This document shows, piece by piece, positions 7,494-15,247 of a stretch of 34,686 nt of DNA; the first letter of the stretch is position 1, and the number at the start of each line of letters is the position of its first letter. A program made the translations under genes and the position numbers. The notes under the pieces are model-generated. The model did no database searches. It worked only from the letters and a program-made list of their open reading frames with translations, and had not been told where the DNA came from. This DNA comes from an uncultured Blautia sp. GTDB taxonomy: Bacteria; Bacillota; Clostridia; Lachnospirales; Lachnospiraceae. Location of the stretch: assembly GCF_934371575.1 (NCBI RefSeq), contig NZ_CAKRNY010000039.1, positions 1-34,686 on the forward strand, read 5' to 3'.

Positions 7494-8303
7494 ATGCTTA
7501 AAATAAAAAATTATGTGAAAGTGGAATCTCTGGAAGAGGCTTATGAGCTGAACCAGAAGCGGACAGCCTGTGTGCTAGGCGGTATGGTATGGCTGAAAAT
7601 GGGCAGCCGTAATGTGACCACAGCCATTGACCTGTCTGGTCTTGGACTGGATCGTATCACAGAAACTGAGGAAGAATTCGTGATTGGCTGTATGACACCT
7701 TTACGTGATCTGGAACTTCACAAGGGACTTGATACCTATACAAATGGAGCGGTAAGAGAGAGTTTGCGCCATATTGTAGGGGTTCAGTTCCGCAACTGTG
7801 CAACTGTAGGCGGAAGTGTCTGGGGACGCTTCGGCTTTTCTGATGTATTGACTTTGTTACTTGCGCTGGATACGGAAGTAGAGCTGTATAAGGCAGGCAG
7901 AGTCTGTCTTTCTGATTTTGTAAAAATGCCAAAGGACAGGGATATTCTGGTTCACATTATTGTGAAGAAGACTCCGCTGAAGACAGCTTACCTAAGCCAG
8001 CGAAATACCAGGACAGATTTCCCGGTTCTGGCATGCTGTGTCAGTCTTTCTGATAGGGGTGTAAAGGCAGTTTACGGCGCCCGTCCTGCAAGAGCTTTTC
8101 TTATTACTGACGAAGAGAATATTTTTGCCGGTATAGACCAGATGTCCGCAGATGAGAAAGAGAAAGCAATTCTGAAATTTGCAGACTATGCAGCCAGGAA
8201 TGTTCCCACATCCGGAAACATGCGAGGCAGCGCAGAGTACAGGACCCTTCTTGTGCAGGTTCTTACAAGAAGAGCGTTAGAAGCAGTAGGAGGTATTGAC
8301 TGA
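7494..8303 (+). CDS. Molybdenum hydroxylase FAD-binding subunit (xanthine dehydrogenase family)
   Basis: 269 aa from ATG 7494, which has AAAGGAAG 5-6 nt upstream. The open frame continues upstream to 7365, but that part is AT-rich promoter DNA without a ribosome site. The FAD_binding_5 pattern is visible: VLGGMVWLKMG in the first FAD loop position, then GVQFRNCATVGGSVWGRFGFSD (canonical RN-x-AT-x-GG and SD), LLLALDTEVEL, and a C-terminal CO_deh_flav_C-like region with ADYAARNVPTSGNMRGSAEYR. It transfers electrons between the 2Fe-2S centres and an acceptor. The first loop deviates from the usual AGGTDL, so flavin binding may be altered. TGA overlaps the next ATG (TGATG). Confidence 0.85.
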   Translation: MLKIKNYVKVESLEEAYELNQKRTACVLGGMVWLKMGSRNVTTAIDLSGLGLDRITETEEEFVIGCMTPLRDLELHKGLDTYTNGAVRESLRHIVGVQFRNCATVGGSVWGRFGFSDVLTLLLALDTEVELYKAGRVCLSDFVKMPKDRDILVHIIVKKTPLKTAYLSQRNTRTDFPVLACCVSLSDRGVKAVYGARPARAFLITDEENIFAGIDQMSADEKEKAILKFADYAARNVPTSGNMRGSAEYRTLLVQVLTRRALEAVGGID

Positions 8304-8800
8304 TGAAAATTAATTTCTGGCTGAATGGAGTCAAAAAGGAAGAGGAAATCCGTCCGGATACCATGCTTCTGGAATTTCTTAGAAGCCTTGGCTGCTATAG
8401 TGTAAAGAGAGGCTGTGAGACTGCGAACTGTGGTCTTTGTACTGTGCTGGAAGATGGTAAGCCTGTGCTTTCCTGCAGTGTTCTGGCAGCACGTATTGAT
8501 GGCAAAAAGGTTATGACCATGGAGGGACTTCAGGAGGAGTCCGAGGAATTCGGTTCTTTTCTTGCCAATGAAGGCGCAGAGCAGTGCGGTTTCTGTAACC
8601 CTGGTTTTATTATGAATGTAATTGCCATGACCAGAGAACTGGAAGATCCCACAGAGGATGACATTAAGGAATATCTGGCCGGTAATTTATGCCGTTGTTC
8701 CGGTTTCGTGGGACAGACAAGAAGTATTCTGAAATATCTGGAATTTAAGAAGAATAAATCAGAAGGCAGCAAAGATCAGGAGAAGGAGGTGCAGGCATGA
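8303..8800 (+). CDS. Molybdenum hydroxylase [2Fe-2S] subunit
   Basis: 165 aa. It has two cluster sets: plant-ferredoxin type C38-C43-C46-C58 (GCETANCGLCTVLEDGKPVLSC) and the family-specific C95-C98 with C130-C132 (QCGFCNPGF and LCRCSGF). Length matches small subunits of the CoxS/XdhC type, with a charged C-terminal tail. It relays electrons from the molybdenum site to FAD. The start overlaps the FAD subunit stop and the stop overlaps the large subunit start (ATGA, 8797-8800), so the three subunits should be made in step. Confidence 0.92.
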   Translation: MKINFWLNGVKKEEEIRPDTMLLEFLRSLGCYSVKRGCETANCGLCTVLEDGKPVLSCSVLAARIDGKKVMTMEGLQEESEEFGSFLANEGAEQCGFCNPGFIMNVIAMTRELEDPTEDDIKEYLAGNLCRCSGFVGQTRSILKYLEFKKNKSEGSKDQEKEVQA

Positions 8801-11097
8801 GCTATGTAAATCAGTCACTTCAGAAAAAAGATGCCATGGCTCTTGTTACAGGTCAGCCGGTATATACAGATGACCTGGCACCGAAGGATTGCCTGATCAT
8901 CAAGATTTTAAGAAGCCCTTACGCAAATGCCTGGGTAGAAGAAATCAAGACGGATACTGCGATGAAGGTCGAGGGCATGGTCTGTGTTCTTACCTGGCAG
9001 GATGTTCCTAAGAGGCGTTTTGCATCAGCCGGACAGACTTATCCGGAATTCAGCCCTTATGACAGAATGATCCTGGATCAGCATCTGCGTTTTGTAGGGG
9101 ATGCTGTGGCAATCCTGGCAGGTGAGACGGAGGCTGCTGTAGACCTTGCCATGAAGCGCATGAAAGTAAAATACCGTGTGGAAACACCGGTTCTTGATAT
9201 GCATACAGCGAAGGACAATCCTGTTCTGGTTCATCCGGAAGAGGACTGGGAGTCCAAATTCCCGGTAGGCGCAGATAATAAGAGAAATCTTGCAGCCAAG
9301 GGCCACGAGGAAATGGGAGACATTGACAAGGTTCTTGCAGAGTGTAAGTATACAGTGGATGAGGTTTATCATACAAAGGCAGATCAGCAGAGCATGATGG
9401 AGACTTTCCGTACATATTGTACCAAGGATCATTTCGGAAGACTGAACGTAGTATCTTCCACACAGGTTCCTTTCCATCTGCGCAGAATCCTTGGAAATGC
9501 CCTTGGAATTCCATCCTCTAAGATCCGTGTGATCAAGCCGCGTATTGGTGGTGGCTTTGGTGCGAAGCAGACAGAGGTCTGCGAGATTTATCCGGCAATT
9601 GTTACCTGGCTTACAGGACGTCCGTCCAAGATCGTTTACAGCCGCCATGAAACTTTGACCTGCGGATCTCCGCGTCATGAGATGGAAGTTCATGTGCAGG
9701 TAGGTGCCGATGAGAATGGAATTGTAAAAGGAATTAAAGTAGAAGCTCTTTCCAATGCAGGCGCATATGGCGATCACAGTCCTACAACAGTAGGTCTGAC
9801 TGGTCATAAAGCGATTGCGCTGTACCGTAATCTGGAGGCTTTTGCTTTTGATTATGAGGTTGTGTATACCAATGTACAGGCAGCAGGTGCATACCGCGGA
9901 TATGGAGCAACACAGGGTATCTATGCGGTGGAATCAGCAGTCAATGAGCTGGCTCATAAGATGAATATGGATCCGGCGAAGATCCGTGAATTGAACATGC
10001 CGATCGAAGGTGAGCCAATGTATGATTATGATGGCAATCTGACACATACTGCAAGCTGCACTATGGACCGCTGCCTGGCTCGTGCCAAGGAAATGATCGG
10101 CTGGGATGAGAAATACCCATGCAGGGATATGGGAAATGGAAAGGTACGCGGTGTAGGCCTTGCCATGGCTATGCAGGGATCATCCATTTCAAATGTTGAT
10201 GTTGGTGGTGCCACCCTGAAGCTGAATGAGGATGCATCTTATACCTTGTCTCTTGGATGCGCGGATATGGGTACTGGCTGTGATACCATTCTTTCCCAGA
10301 TGGCAGCAGACTGTCTGGAAACAGAGTTTGATAATATTGTTGCTTTTGGCGTTGATACAGACGTTTCTCCTTATGATTCCGGGTCTTATGCTTCTGCAAC
10401 CACTTATGCTACCGGAAATGCGGTAATTAATGCCTGTGGTGAGCTGAAAAAGCGTATTGTGAAAATGGGCGCAGAAATGCTTGGTGCAGAATCGGATCAG
10501 ATCGAGTTTGACGGTAAGAGAGTTTTTGCAGGAGATAAAGAAGTAAGTCTTCAGGAAATCGCCTATAAGGGAACCTGCGGCAATAATCAGGAACTTCAGG
10601 TGACAACATCCTTTTCCTCCCAGATTTCCCCGCCGCCGTACATGATCGGTGCTGCAGAGGTGGAAGTTGACAAAGAGACAGGTAATATTGAACTGATCGA
10701 TTATGTGGCAGTTGTAGACTGTGGAACTCCAATCAACCCGAATCTTGCCAGAGTGCAGACAGAAGGCGGTGTTGCCCAGGGAATCGGTATGGCTCTTATG
10801 GAAGAGGTACAGTACACCAAAGCAGGAAAAATCCGCGAGAATTCTTTCATGCAGTACAAGATCCCAAGCCGTGTGGACATTGGAAATATCCGCGTGGAAT
10901 TTGAGAGCAGCTATGAGAAGAGTGGTCCTTTTGGAGCGAAATCCATCGGTGAGCTGGTAATTGATACACCTTGTCCTGCAATTGCGGACGCTGTTTACAA
11001 TGCTTCCGGTGTGCGGGTGAGAGAGCTTCCGATCACCCCGGAGAAGGTGGCAATGGGTGTTCTGGAGAATCAGTTAAAAGGAGAAATTCATAAATGA
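8797..11097 (+). CDS. Molybdenum hydroxylase large (molybdopterin-binding) subunit
   Basis: 766 aa. N-terminal Ald_Xan_dh_C domain (residues about 15-120, with GQPVYTDDL and LRSPYANAWV), then the Mo-binding domains: PRIGGGFGAKQ, GAYRGYGATQG, GSISNVDVGGATL-like glycine turns, a GCADMGTGC dithiolene loop, and the C-terminal SIGELVIDTPCPAIADAV segment where E719 aligns with the catalytic base of xanthine dehydrogenase and aldehyde oxidoreductase. Length is typical (about 750-780). It hydroxylates a heterocycle or aldehyde using water. The substrate (purine, nicotinate, aldehyde) cannot be read from sequence, and no selenium-dependent or purine-pathway neighbours help. No Mo-cofactor synthesis genes are present in the window. 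Confidence 0.9.
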   Translation: MSYVNQSLQKKDAMALVTGQPVYTDDLAPKDCLIIKILRSPYANAWVEEIKTDTAMKVEGMVCVLTWQDVPKRRFASAGQTYPEFSPYDRMILDQHLRFVGDAVAILAGETEAAVDLAMKRMKVKYRVETPVLDMHTAKDNPVLVHPEEDWESKFPVGADNKRNLAAKGHEEMGDIDKVLAECKYTVDEVYHTKADQQSMMETFRTYCTKDHFGRLNVVSSTQVPFHLRRILGNALGIPSSKIRVIKPRIGGGFGAKQTEVCEIYPAIVTWLTGRPSKIVYSRHETLTCGSPRHEMEVHVQVGADENGIVKGIKVEALSNAGAYGDHSPTTVGLTGHKAIALYRNLEAFAFDYEVVYTNVQAAGAYRGYGATQGIYAVESAVNELAHKMNMDPAKIRELNMPIEGEPMYDYDGNLTHTASCTMDRCLARAKEMIGWDEKYPCRDMGNGKVRGVGLAMAMQGSSISNVDVGGATLKLNEDASYTLSLGCADMGTGCDTILSQMAADCLETEFDNIVAFGVDTDVSPYDSGSYASATTYATGNAVINACGELKKRIVKMGAEMLGAESDQIEFDGKRVFAGDKEVSLQEIAYKGTCGNNQELQVTTSFSSQISPPPYMIGAAEVEVDKETGNIELIDYVAVVDCGTPINPNLARVQTEGGVAQGIGMALMEEVQYTKAGKIRENSFMQYKIPSRVDIGNIRVEFESSYEKSGPFGAKSIGELVIDTPCPAIADAVYNASGVRVRELPITPEKVAMGVLENQLKGEIHK

Positions 11098-12185
11098 GAG
11101 AGGTTTGTCTTGCGTGCATAGGATTTATTCTGGAAATGACTATATTTTTTGCAGCAGGCAGGCTTTTGTCAAAGGCATTAAAATTAAAAGAAGATATATC
11201 ACTGCAGCTGATTTTGGGATATCTGGTATATTTTACAGTATTAGAAGTGGCAGTTGTACCAATGACGCTTTTGTGGGTACCGCTTAACAGGGCAGCAGCC
11301 CTGTGGGTGGTGCTTTTGGTAATCCTGCTGGCAGGTGGCTGTTTTCTTTTGAGACGAAAGAGAAAACAGGCTGCATCAGAAAAACAAAAGAAGACGCATT
11401 CGTTCAGACTGTTTTTGGGGGAGCTTTGGAATCGTCATTCCTTTATGCTTTTGGCAGCTGCTTTTGTAGTTCTCATTCAGTGCCTGATCGTGATTTTATA
11501 TGAGGATACCACAGTTGATGCCACTTATTATGTTGGAACTGTAAGCACATCTGTGTACACGAATACTTTGGGCCGGTATGATCCGTTTCGGGGCGGTATT
11601 CTGAATCGTTTTCAGGTGCGCTATATTTTATCAGCATACCCAATGAACAATGCAATCTGGTGTAAGCTTCTGGGAATCCACCCCATTGTTCAGGCAAAGA
11701 TTGTGATGTCCTGTGTAAATGTAATTGTTTCCAATCTTATTATCTACCAGATTGGAAAGCGCCTGTTTGATGAAAACAGAAAAAAAGCAGATCTGATGTT
11801 GATTTTTGTCTGTGTTCTTCAGTTGTTTTGCGGAACTATTTATACAGCAGGAACCTTCTTTTTTACAAGAAGCTATGAGGGAAAATCCATTCTGGCGAAT
11901 ATTGCGTTCCCGGCAGTTTTGATGTGTGCACTGTGGTTTTATCAGAAAAAGGATGAAAAGACCGTCTGGCTTGTATTATTTCTCACAGCTGCAAGTGCGT
12001 TGTCCTTTTCCGGATCTGCGATTATTTTCCCGGCAGCAATTCTGGCAGGGATGGTACCGGTAATGTTTATGAAACGGAAATTTTCTGCAATACCTTATTG
12101 CATTCTCTGTATGGTTCCTTCCGGTATATATGCGGCAGTTTATTTTGCATGTAAGCTTGGTCTTATCAGGCTTGCCGCATCATAG
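11094..12185 (+). CDS. Multi-pass membrane protein (DUF6077-like)
   Basis: 363 aa, about eight to nine hydrophobic helices: 5-22, 38-60, 65-84, 113-132, 200-220, 238-256, 270-285, 297-325 and 333-355. A Lys/Arg-rich loop lies at about 87-105. It resembles the DUF6077 membrane proteins of Lachnospiraceae (recognised from memory, moderate certainty), some of which resemble glycosyltransferase-C folds. The loop VDATYYVGTVSTSVYTNTLGRYDPF between the fourth and fifth helices could be the extracytoplasmic active loop. The start overlaps the large-subunit stop by ATGA, which places a membrane protein of unrelated type in the hydroxylase transcript. Known DUF6077 proteins may be longer; together with the following ORF this would be about 655 aa, so this may be one half of a split protein. 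Confidence 0.7.
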   Translation: MREVCLACIGFILEMTIFFAAGRLLSKALKLKEDISLQLILGYLVYFTVLEVAVVPMTLLWVPLNRAAALWVVLLVILLAGGCFLLRRKRKQAASEKQKKTHSFRLFLGELWNRHSFMLLAAAFVVLIQCLIVILYEDTTVDATYYVGTVSTSVYTNTLGRYDPFRGGILNRFQVRYILSAYPMNNAIWCKLLGIHPIVQAKIVMSCVNVIVSNLIIYQIGKRLFDENRKKADLMLIFVCVLQLFCGTIYTAGTFFFTRSYEGKSILANIAFPAVLMCALWFYQKKDEKTVWLVLFLTAASALSFSGSAIIFPAAILAGMVPVMFMKRKFSAIPYCILCMVPSGIYAAVYFACKLGLIRLAAS

Positions 12186-12199
12186 AAAGGAGAAATCGT

Positions 12200-13078
12200 A
12201 TGGCAGGAGTGACAATTGAAGAGCTTGGGCTGAAATTCGTAAAGGTTTGTATGAAGCTGTACTGGGGTTCCTGGTGGTATCCGCTTTTTTTTGCTATAGG
12301 ATTGTTATGCACCTTGATCTGGGGGCGTAAAAAAAGCTCCAGGATTTTTATTGGATATACCGCCTTCCTTTTTCTGACTGTATACAATCCTATAGTAGTA
12401 AAATACGTGATTGCCAGACTGGATTTTGAAAATGAATACTATCGGTTTATATGGATTCTGCCGGTAATTCCGGCGATTGCCTATTACGGAGTAACCTTTG
12501 TTTCGGCTTTTAAGAAAAAATGGCTGAAAGCAGCTGCTGTTCTTGCAGTTCTTGGTGTTCTGATCGTTTCCGGGAATCCGCTGAATGGAGTGGTGAAGAA
12601 TTTTGCACTTGCTGAGAATATATACAAGGTTCCCGATGAGCTGATCGAGATCTGTGAGATTCTGCATGAGAATATGAGCAATCCAGATGGACGCCCGAAG
12701 GTGGTATTTGATGCAAGTCTGAATAATGTTGTAAGGCAATATGATGCCCAGCTTCGTCTGACAATTGACAGAAATGCAAGCATCTACAGGGCAGGAAGTA
12801 CAGTAGCAGGGGAATTTAATGAAAACAGCTGGCGTTATAAGCGCCAGAAAGCTATTTTGGATGTGATTGACTATCAGATTTATGACCATCCGAAAAAATT
12901 TCGAAATGCACTGAGAAAGTCGAAAACAAAATTTGTGGTTGTCACAAAAAATGAGGAATTACAGGCTTTTTTGTTAAAAAATGGGTGTGAACAAATTGCA
13001 GAAACGGAATCCTATAATATTTTTCGCTATAAAGGTCTGAAAAAAGACTTAACGAAAAAATCAACAAAAAAGAAATAA
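12200..13078 (+). CDS. Membrane protein with C-terminal soluble domain, hypothetical
   Basis: 292 aa. AAAGGAG lies 7-8 nt before ATG at 12200. There are four hydrophobic segments (about 16-37, 45-66, 82-100, 107-125), then a soluble extracytoplasmic or cytoplasmic domain of about 150 residues (PDELIEICEILHEN... KVVFDASLNNVVRQYDAQLRL... KTKFVVVTKNEELQAFL), ending in a Lys-rich tail. The C-terminal pattern resembles the end of large polytopic glycan-related membrane proteins in which a small alpha/beta domain follows the last helices. It follows the DUF6077-like ORF by 14 nt in another frame. Function is unknown. Confidence 0.7.
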   Translation: MAGVTIEELGLKFVKVCMKLYWGSWWYPLFFAIGLLCTLIWGRKKSSRIFIGYTAFLFLTVYNPIVVKYVIARLDFENEYYRFIWILPVIPAIAYYGVTFVSAFKKKWLKAAAVLAVLGVLIVSGNPLNGVVKNFALAENIYKVPDELIEICEILHENMSNPDGRPKVVFDASLNNVVRQYDAQLRLTIDRNASIYRAGSTVAGEFNENSWRYKRQKAILDVIDYQIYDHPKKFRNALRKSKTKFVVVTKNEELQAFLLKNGCEQIAETESYNIFRYKGLKKDLTKKSTKKK

Positions 13079-13082
13079 AGGG

Positions 13083-13111
13083 TTGCATTTGCAGGAAAAA
13101 GCTGATACAGT
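13083..13111 (+). promoter_or_regulatory. Promoter for the lysine riboswitch transcript
   Basis: TTGCAT (13083-13088), 17 nt, TACAGT (13106-13111). This sits 25-30 nt before the riboswitch P1 stem. Confidence 0.55.
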
Positions 13112-13137
13112 GTGTTTGTGAAAAATAAATACGGGAA

Positions 13138-13342
13138 GTTATGATAGAGGCGCGGGCTTCATCAGTAGTTTCTGCTGTAAAGAGGATCACAGTGTTTATG
13201 ACATTACTCTTTAATCACCTGGCAGATTGGCTGGAATGAAAGGGGAGACCGCCGAAGGAATTTTTGCTTTGCCATGAGAGCGGAATCCTGGGCTGACGCA
13301 GAATATGCGGCAGACTGTCACTGTTGTGGAGCGCTATCGAAG
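13138..13342 (+). ncRNA. Lysine riboswitch (L-box) aptamer
   Basis: Conserved L-box blocks occur in order: GATAGAGGCGCG, CTTCATCAGTAG, TGTAAAGAGGATCACAGTGT, TGAAAGGGGAGACCGCCGAA, TTGCTTTGCC with AGCGGAATCCTGGGCTG, GCAGACTGTCACTGTTGTGG, and AGCGCTATC closing P1 (GATAG 13144-13148 with CTATC 13334-13338). A terminator follows at 13369. High lysine should stabilise the aptamer and favour termination, switching off the downstream transporter. Lysine riboswitches in front of NhaC-superfamily genes (LysW-type predicted lysine transporters) are known in Firmicutes. Confidence 0.95.
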
Positions 13343-13368
13343 GTATGGATCCTCTGAAGAGAATAAAT

Positions 13369-13413
13369 GCCATGAATGTGTCCCATGATGGGAATTGCAT
13401 TCATGGCTTTTTT
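13369..13413 (+). terminator. Riboswitch-controlled intrinsic terminator
   Basis: GCCATGAATG (13369-13378) pairs perfectly with CATTCATGGC (13398-13407). An inner TCCCATGATGGGA hairpin lies between them, and six T follow (13408-13413). It lies between the lysine aptamer and the transporter start. Confidence 0.9.
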
Positions 13414-13436
13414 GCGTGAAAAGGGAGGAAAGAAAA

Positions 13437-15056
13437 ATGAAGCACAATCGAAGAAAATTATCTGTATTCTTTGCAGCAGTTATGCTTTTTGTTCTGACAT
13501 GTCCGGTAACGGTTCTGGCAGCTGCTGAAGAGGAAACAGCACCGGCGCTGTATGCCACATTCTGGTCATTGGTACCGCCTGTTGTGGCAATCGTTCTGGC
13601 ACTGATCACAAAGGAGGTTTACAGTTCTCTGTTTCTTGGAATTTTAGTTGGAGCACTTCTGTACTCCGGCGGCAATTTTGAGAAAACGGTTAACCAGATC
13701 TTTTCCGGGGGGATGATCAGTGTATTGTCATCCAGCAGTAATGTAGGTATTCTGGTATTTCTGGTAATTCTCGGAACCATGGTCTGCCTGATGAACAGAG
13801 CCGGAGGGTCTGCTGCATTCGGGCGCTGGGCAGGTAAGCATATTAAAACAAGAGTTGGAGCAGAGCTTGCCACTATTTTACTTGGTGTTCTGATTTTTAT
13901 TGATGATTATTTCAACTGTCTGACTGTAGGTAGTGTTATGAGACCGATCACAGATCAGCACAATGTATCACGTGCGAAGCTTGCGTATCTGATTGACGCT
14001 ACAGCAGCACCAATCTGCATTATTGCACCAATTTCATCCTGGGCAGCTGCAGTCAGCGGTTTTGTTCCGGGAGAAGATGGAATGTCTGTATTTGTCAGAG
14101 CTATTCCATATAACTACTATGCCCTTCTTACCATTGTTATGATGGTATCTATGGTTTTGATGAAAGAAGAATTTGGTGCTATGGGTGTGCATGAATCAAA
14201 TGCCTTAAAAGGAGATCTGTTTACCACTGCTTCCCGTCCGTATGCCTCAGGGGAAGGAGAGGGACCTGTGAACCCAAGGGGAAAGGTTATGGATCTTCTG
14301 ATCCCTATTTTTTCACTGGTTATCTGCTGTGTTATTGGCATGATCTATACAGGCGGATTTTTCAGCGGCACTGATTTTGTAACTGCTTTTTCCCAGAGCG
14401 ATGCTTCCGTTGGCCTGGTGCTTGGAAGCTTCTTTGGTCTGGTCATCACAATTCTTCTTTACATGATCCGGGGGGTATTGTCTTTCCGGGACTGTATGGC
14501 ATGTATCCCGGAAGGCTTCAAATCCATGGTTCCTGCAATCCTGATCCTTACTTTTGCGTGGACCTTAAAAAGTATGACAGACAGCCTGGGTGCTGCTGAA
14601 TTTGTTGCTGAACTGGTAAAATCATCTGCAGGTGGTCTGGTGAATATGCTTCCGGCAATTATCTTTCTGGTGGCATGCTTCCTTGCGTTTGCCACAGGAA
14701 CTTCCTGGGGAACATTTGGTATTTTGATTCCTATTGTGGTACATGTATTTGAAAATACACCGGGCAATCTGATGATCATTTCCATTTCTGCATGTATGGC
14801 AGGTGCTGTGTGCGGAGATCACTGTTCTCCGATTTCCGATACAACCATCATGGCCTCTGCAGGAGCTCAGTGCGATCATGTTAATCATGTATCTACTCAG
14901 CTGCCGTATGCAATTGTGGCAGCAGTTGTATCGTTTATAACGTATATTTTCGCTGGCTTTATCCAGAGCCCTCTATGTCTGATCATTGGTGTGGCACTGA
15001 TGATGGGCGTTATGCTGGTGGTGAAAATGAAGTTCTCGGATTTAAAAACGGAATAA
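13437..15056 (+). CDS. NhaC-family transporter under lysine control (predicted lysine transporter)
   Basis: 539 aa from ATG 13437, with GGGAGG 10 nt upstream. The frame is open to 13395, but that would start inside the terminator hairpin. N-terminal signal-like helix (11-28), then about eleven more helices. NhaC-superfamily features include IDDYFNCLTVGSVMRPITDQ, APISSWAAAVSGFVPG, FATGTSWGTFGILIPI and GDHCSPISDTTIMASAGAQCDHVNHV. The family is named for Na+/H+ antiport, but members preceded by lysine riboswitches are predicted lysine carriers (LysW in comparative genomics). The riboswitch immediately upstream supports this: transport is switched off when lysine is plentiful. Direct transport evidence is lacking. 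Confidence 0.85.
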   Translation: MKHNRRKLSVFFAAVMLFVLTCPVTVLAAAEEETAPALYATFWSLVPPVVAIVLALITKEVYSSLFLGILVGALLYSGGNFEKTVNQIFSGGMISVLSSSSNVGILVFLVILGTMVCLMNRAGGSAAFGRWAGKHIKTRVGAELATILLGVLIFIDDYFNCLTVGSVMRPITDQHNVSRAKLAYLIDATAAPICIIAPISSWAAAVSGFVPGEDGMSVFVRAIPYNYYALLTIVMMVSMVLMKEEFGAMGVHESNALKGDLFTTASRPYASGEGEGPVNPRGKVMDLLIPIFSLVICCVIGMIYTGGFFSGTDFVTAFSQSDASVGLVLGSFFGLVITILLYMIRGVLSFRDCMACIPEGFKSMVPAILILTFAWTLKSMTDSLGAAEFVAELVKSSAGGLVNMLPAIIFLVACFLAFATGTSWGTFGILIPIVVHVFENTPGNLMIISISACMAGAVCGDHCSPISDTTIMASAGAQCDHVNHVSTQLPYAIVAAVVSFITYIFAGFIQSPLCLIIGVALMMGVMLVVKMKFSDLKTE

Positions 15057-15091
15057 AGGCAGTTTCTTCTTGAAAAAAGAAGACCCATGGA

Positions 15092-15187
15092 AGCCAGAAT
15101 GAATTTGACTGTGTGATATTTGCAGAACTATGAGAGAACTCAGGGTGTGAGCAGAGATTACCTGGAAATTCGTTCTGGCTTTTTTTT
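15092..15187 (+). terminator. Long-arm terminator after the lysine-regulated transporter gene
   Basis: AGCCAGAATGAATTT (15092-15106) pairs with AAATTCGTTCTGGCT (15166-15180; one G-U). It is followed by eight T (15180-15187). The 59-nt loop could hold additional structure. Confidence 0.75.
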
Positions 15188-15212
15188 GGCTTTACTTTGG
15201 GGAAGGTTTACC

Positions 15213-15241
15213 TTGCATCTGTCCGGGAAAAACTATATAAT
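15213..15241 (+). promoter_or_regulatory. Promoter placing transcription start at the rluF-like ATG (leaderless)
   Basis: TTGCAT (15213-15218), 17 nt, perfect TATAAT (15236-15241). The start codon ATG is at 15248, only 6 nt after the -10 box, which is where transcription should begin. There is no ribosome site between them. Confidence 0.65.
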
Positions 15242-15247
15242 GGAAAA

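Noticed and set aside
9025..9807. 260-aa leftward ORF within the molybdenum hydroxylase large subunit
   Set aside because: Antisense shadow of a conserved coding region; no own ribosome site or family.
13395..13436. Upstream start for the lysine-regulated NhaC-like gene
   Set aside because: It lies inside the terminator hairpin arm; GGGAGG supports ATG 13437.
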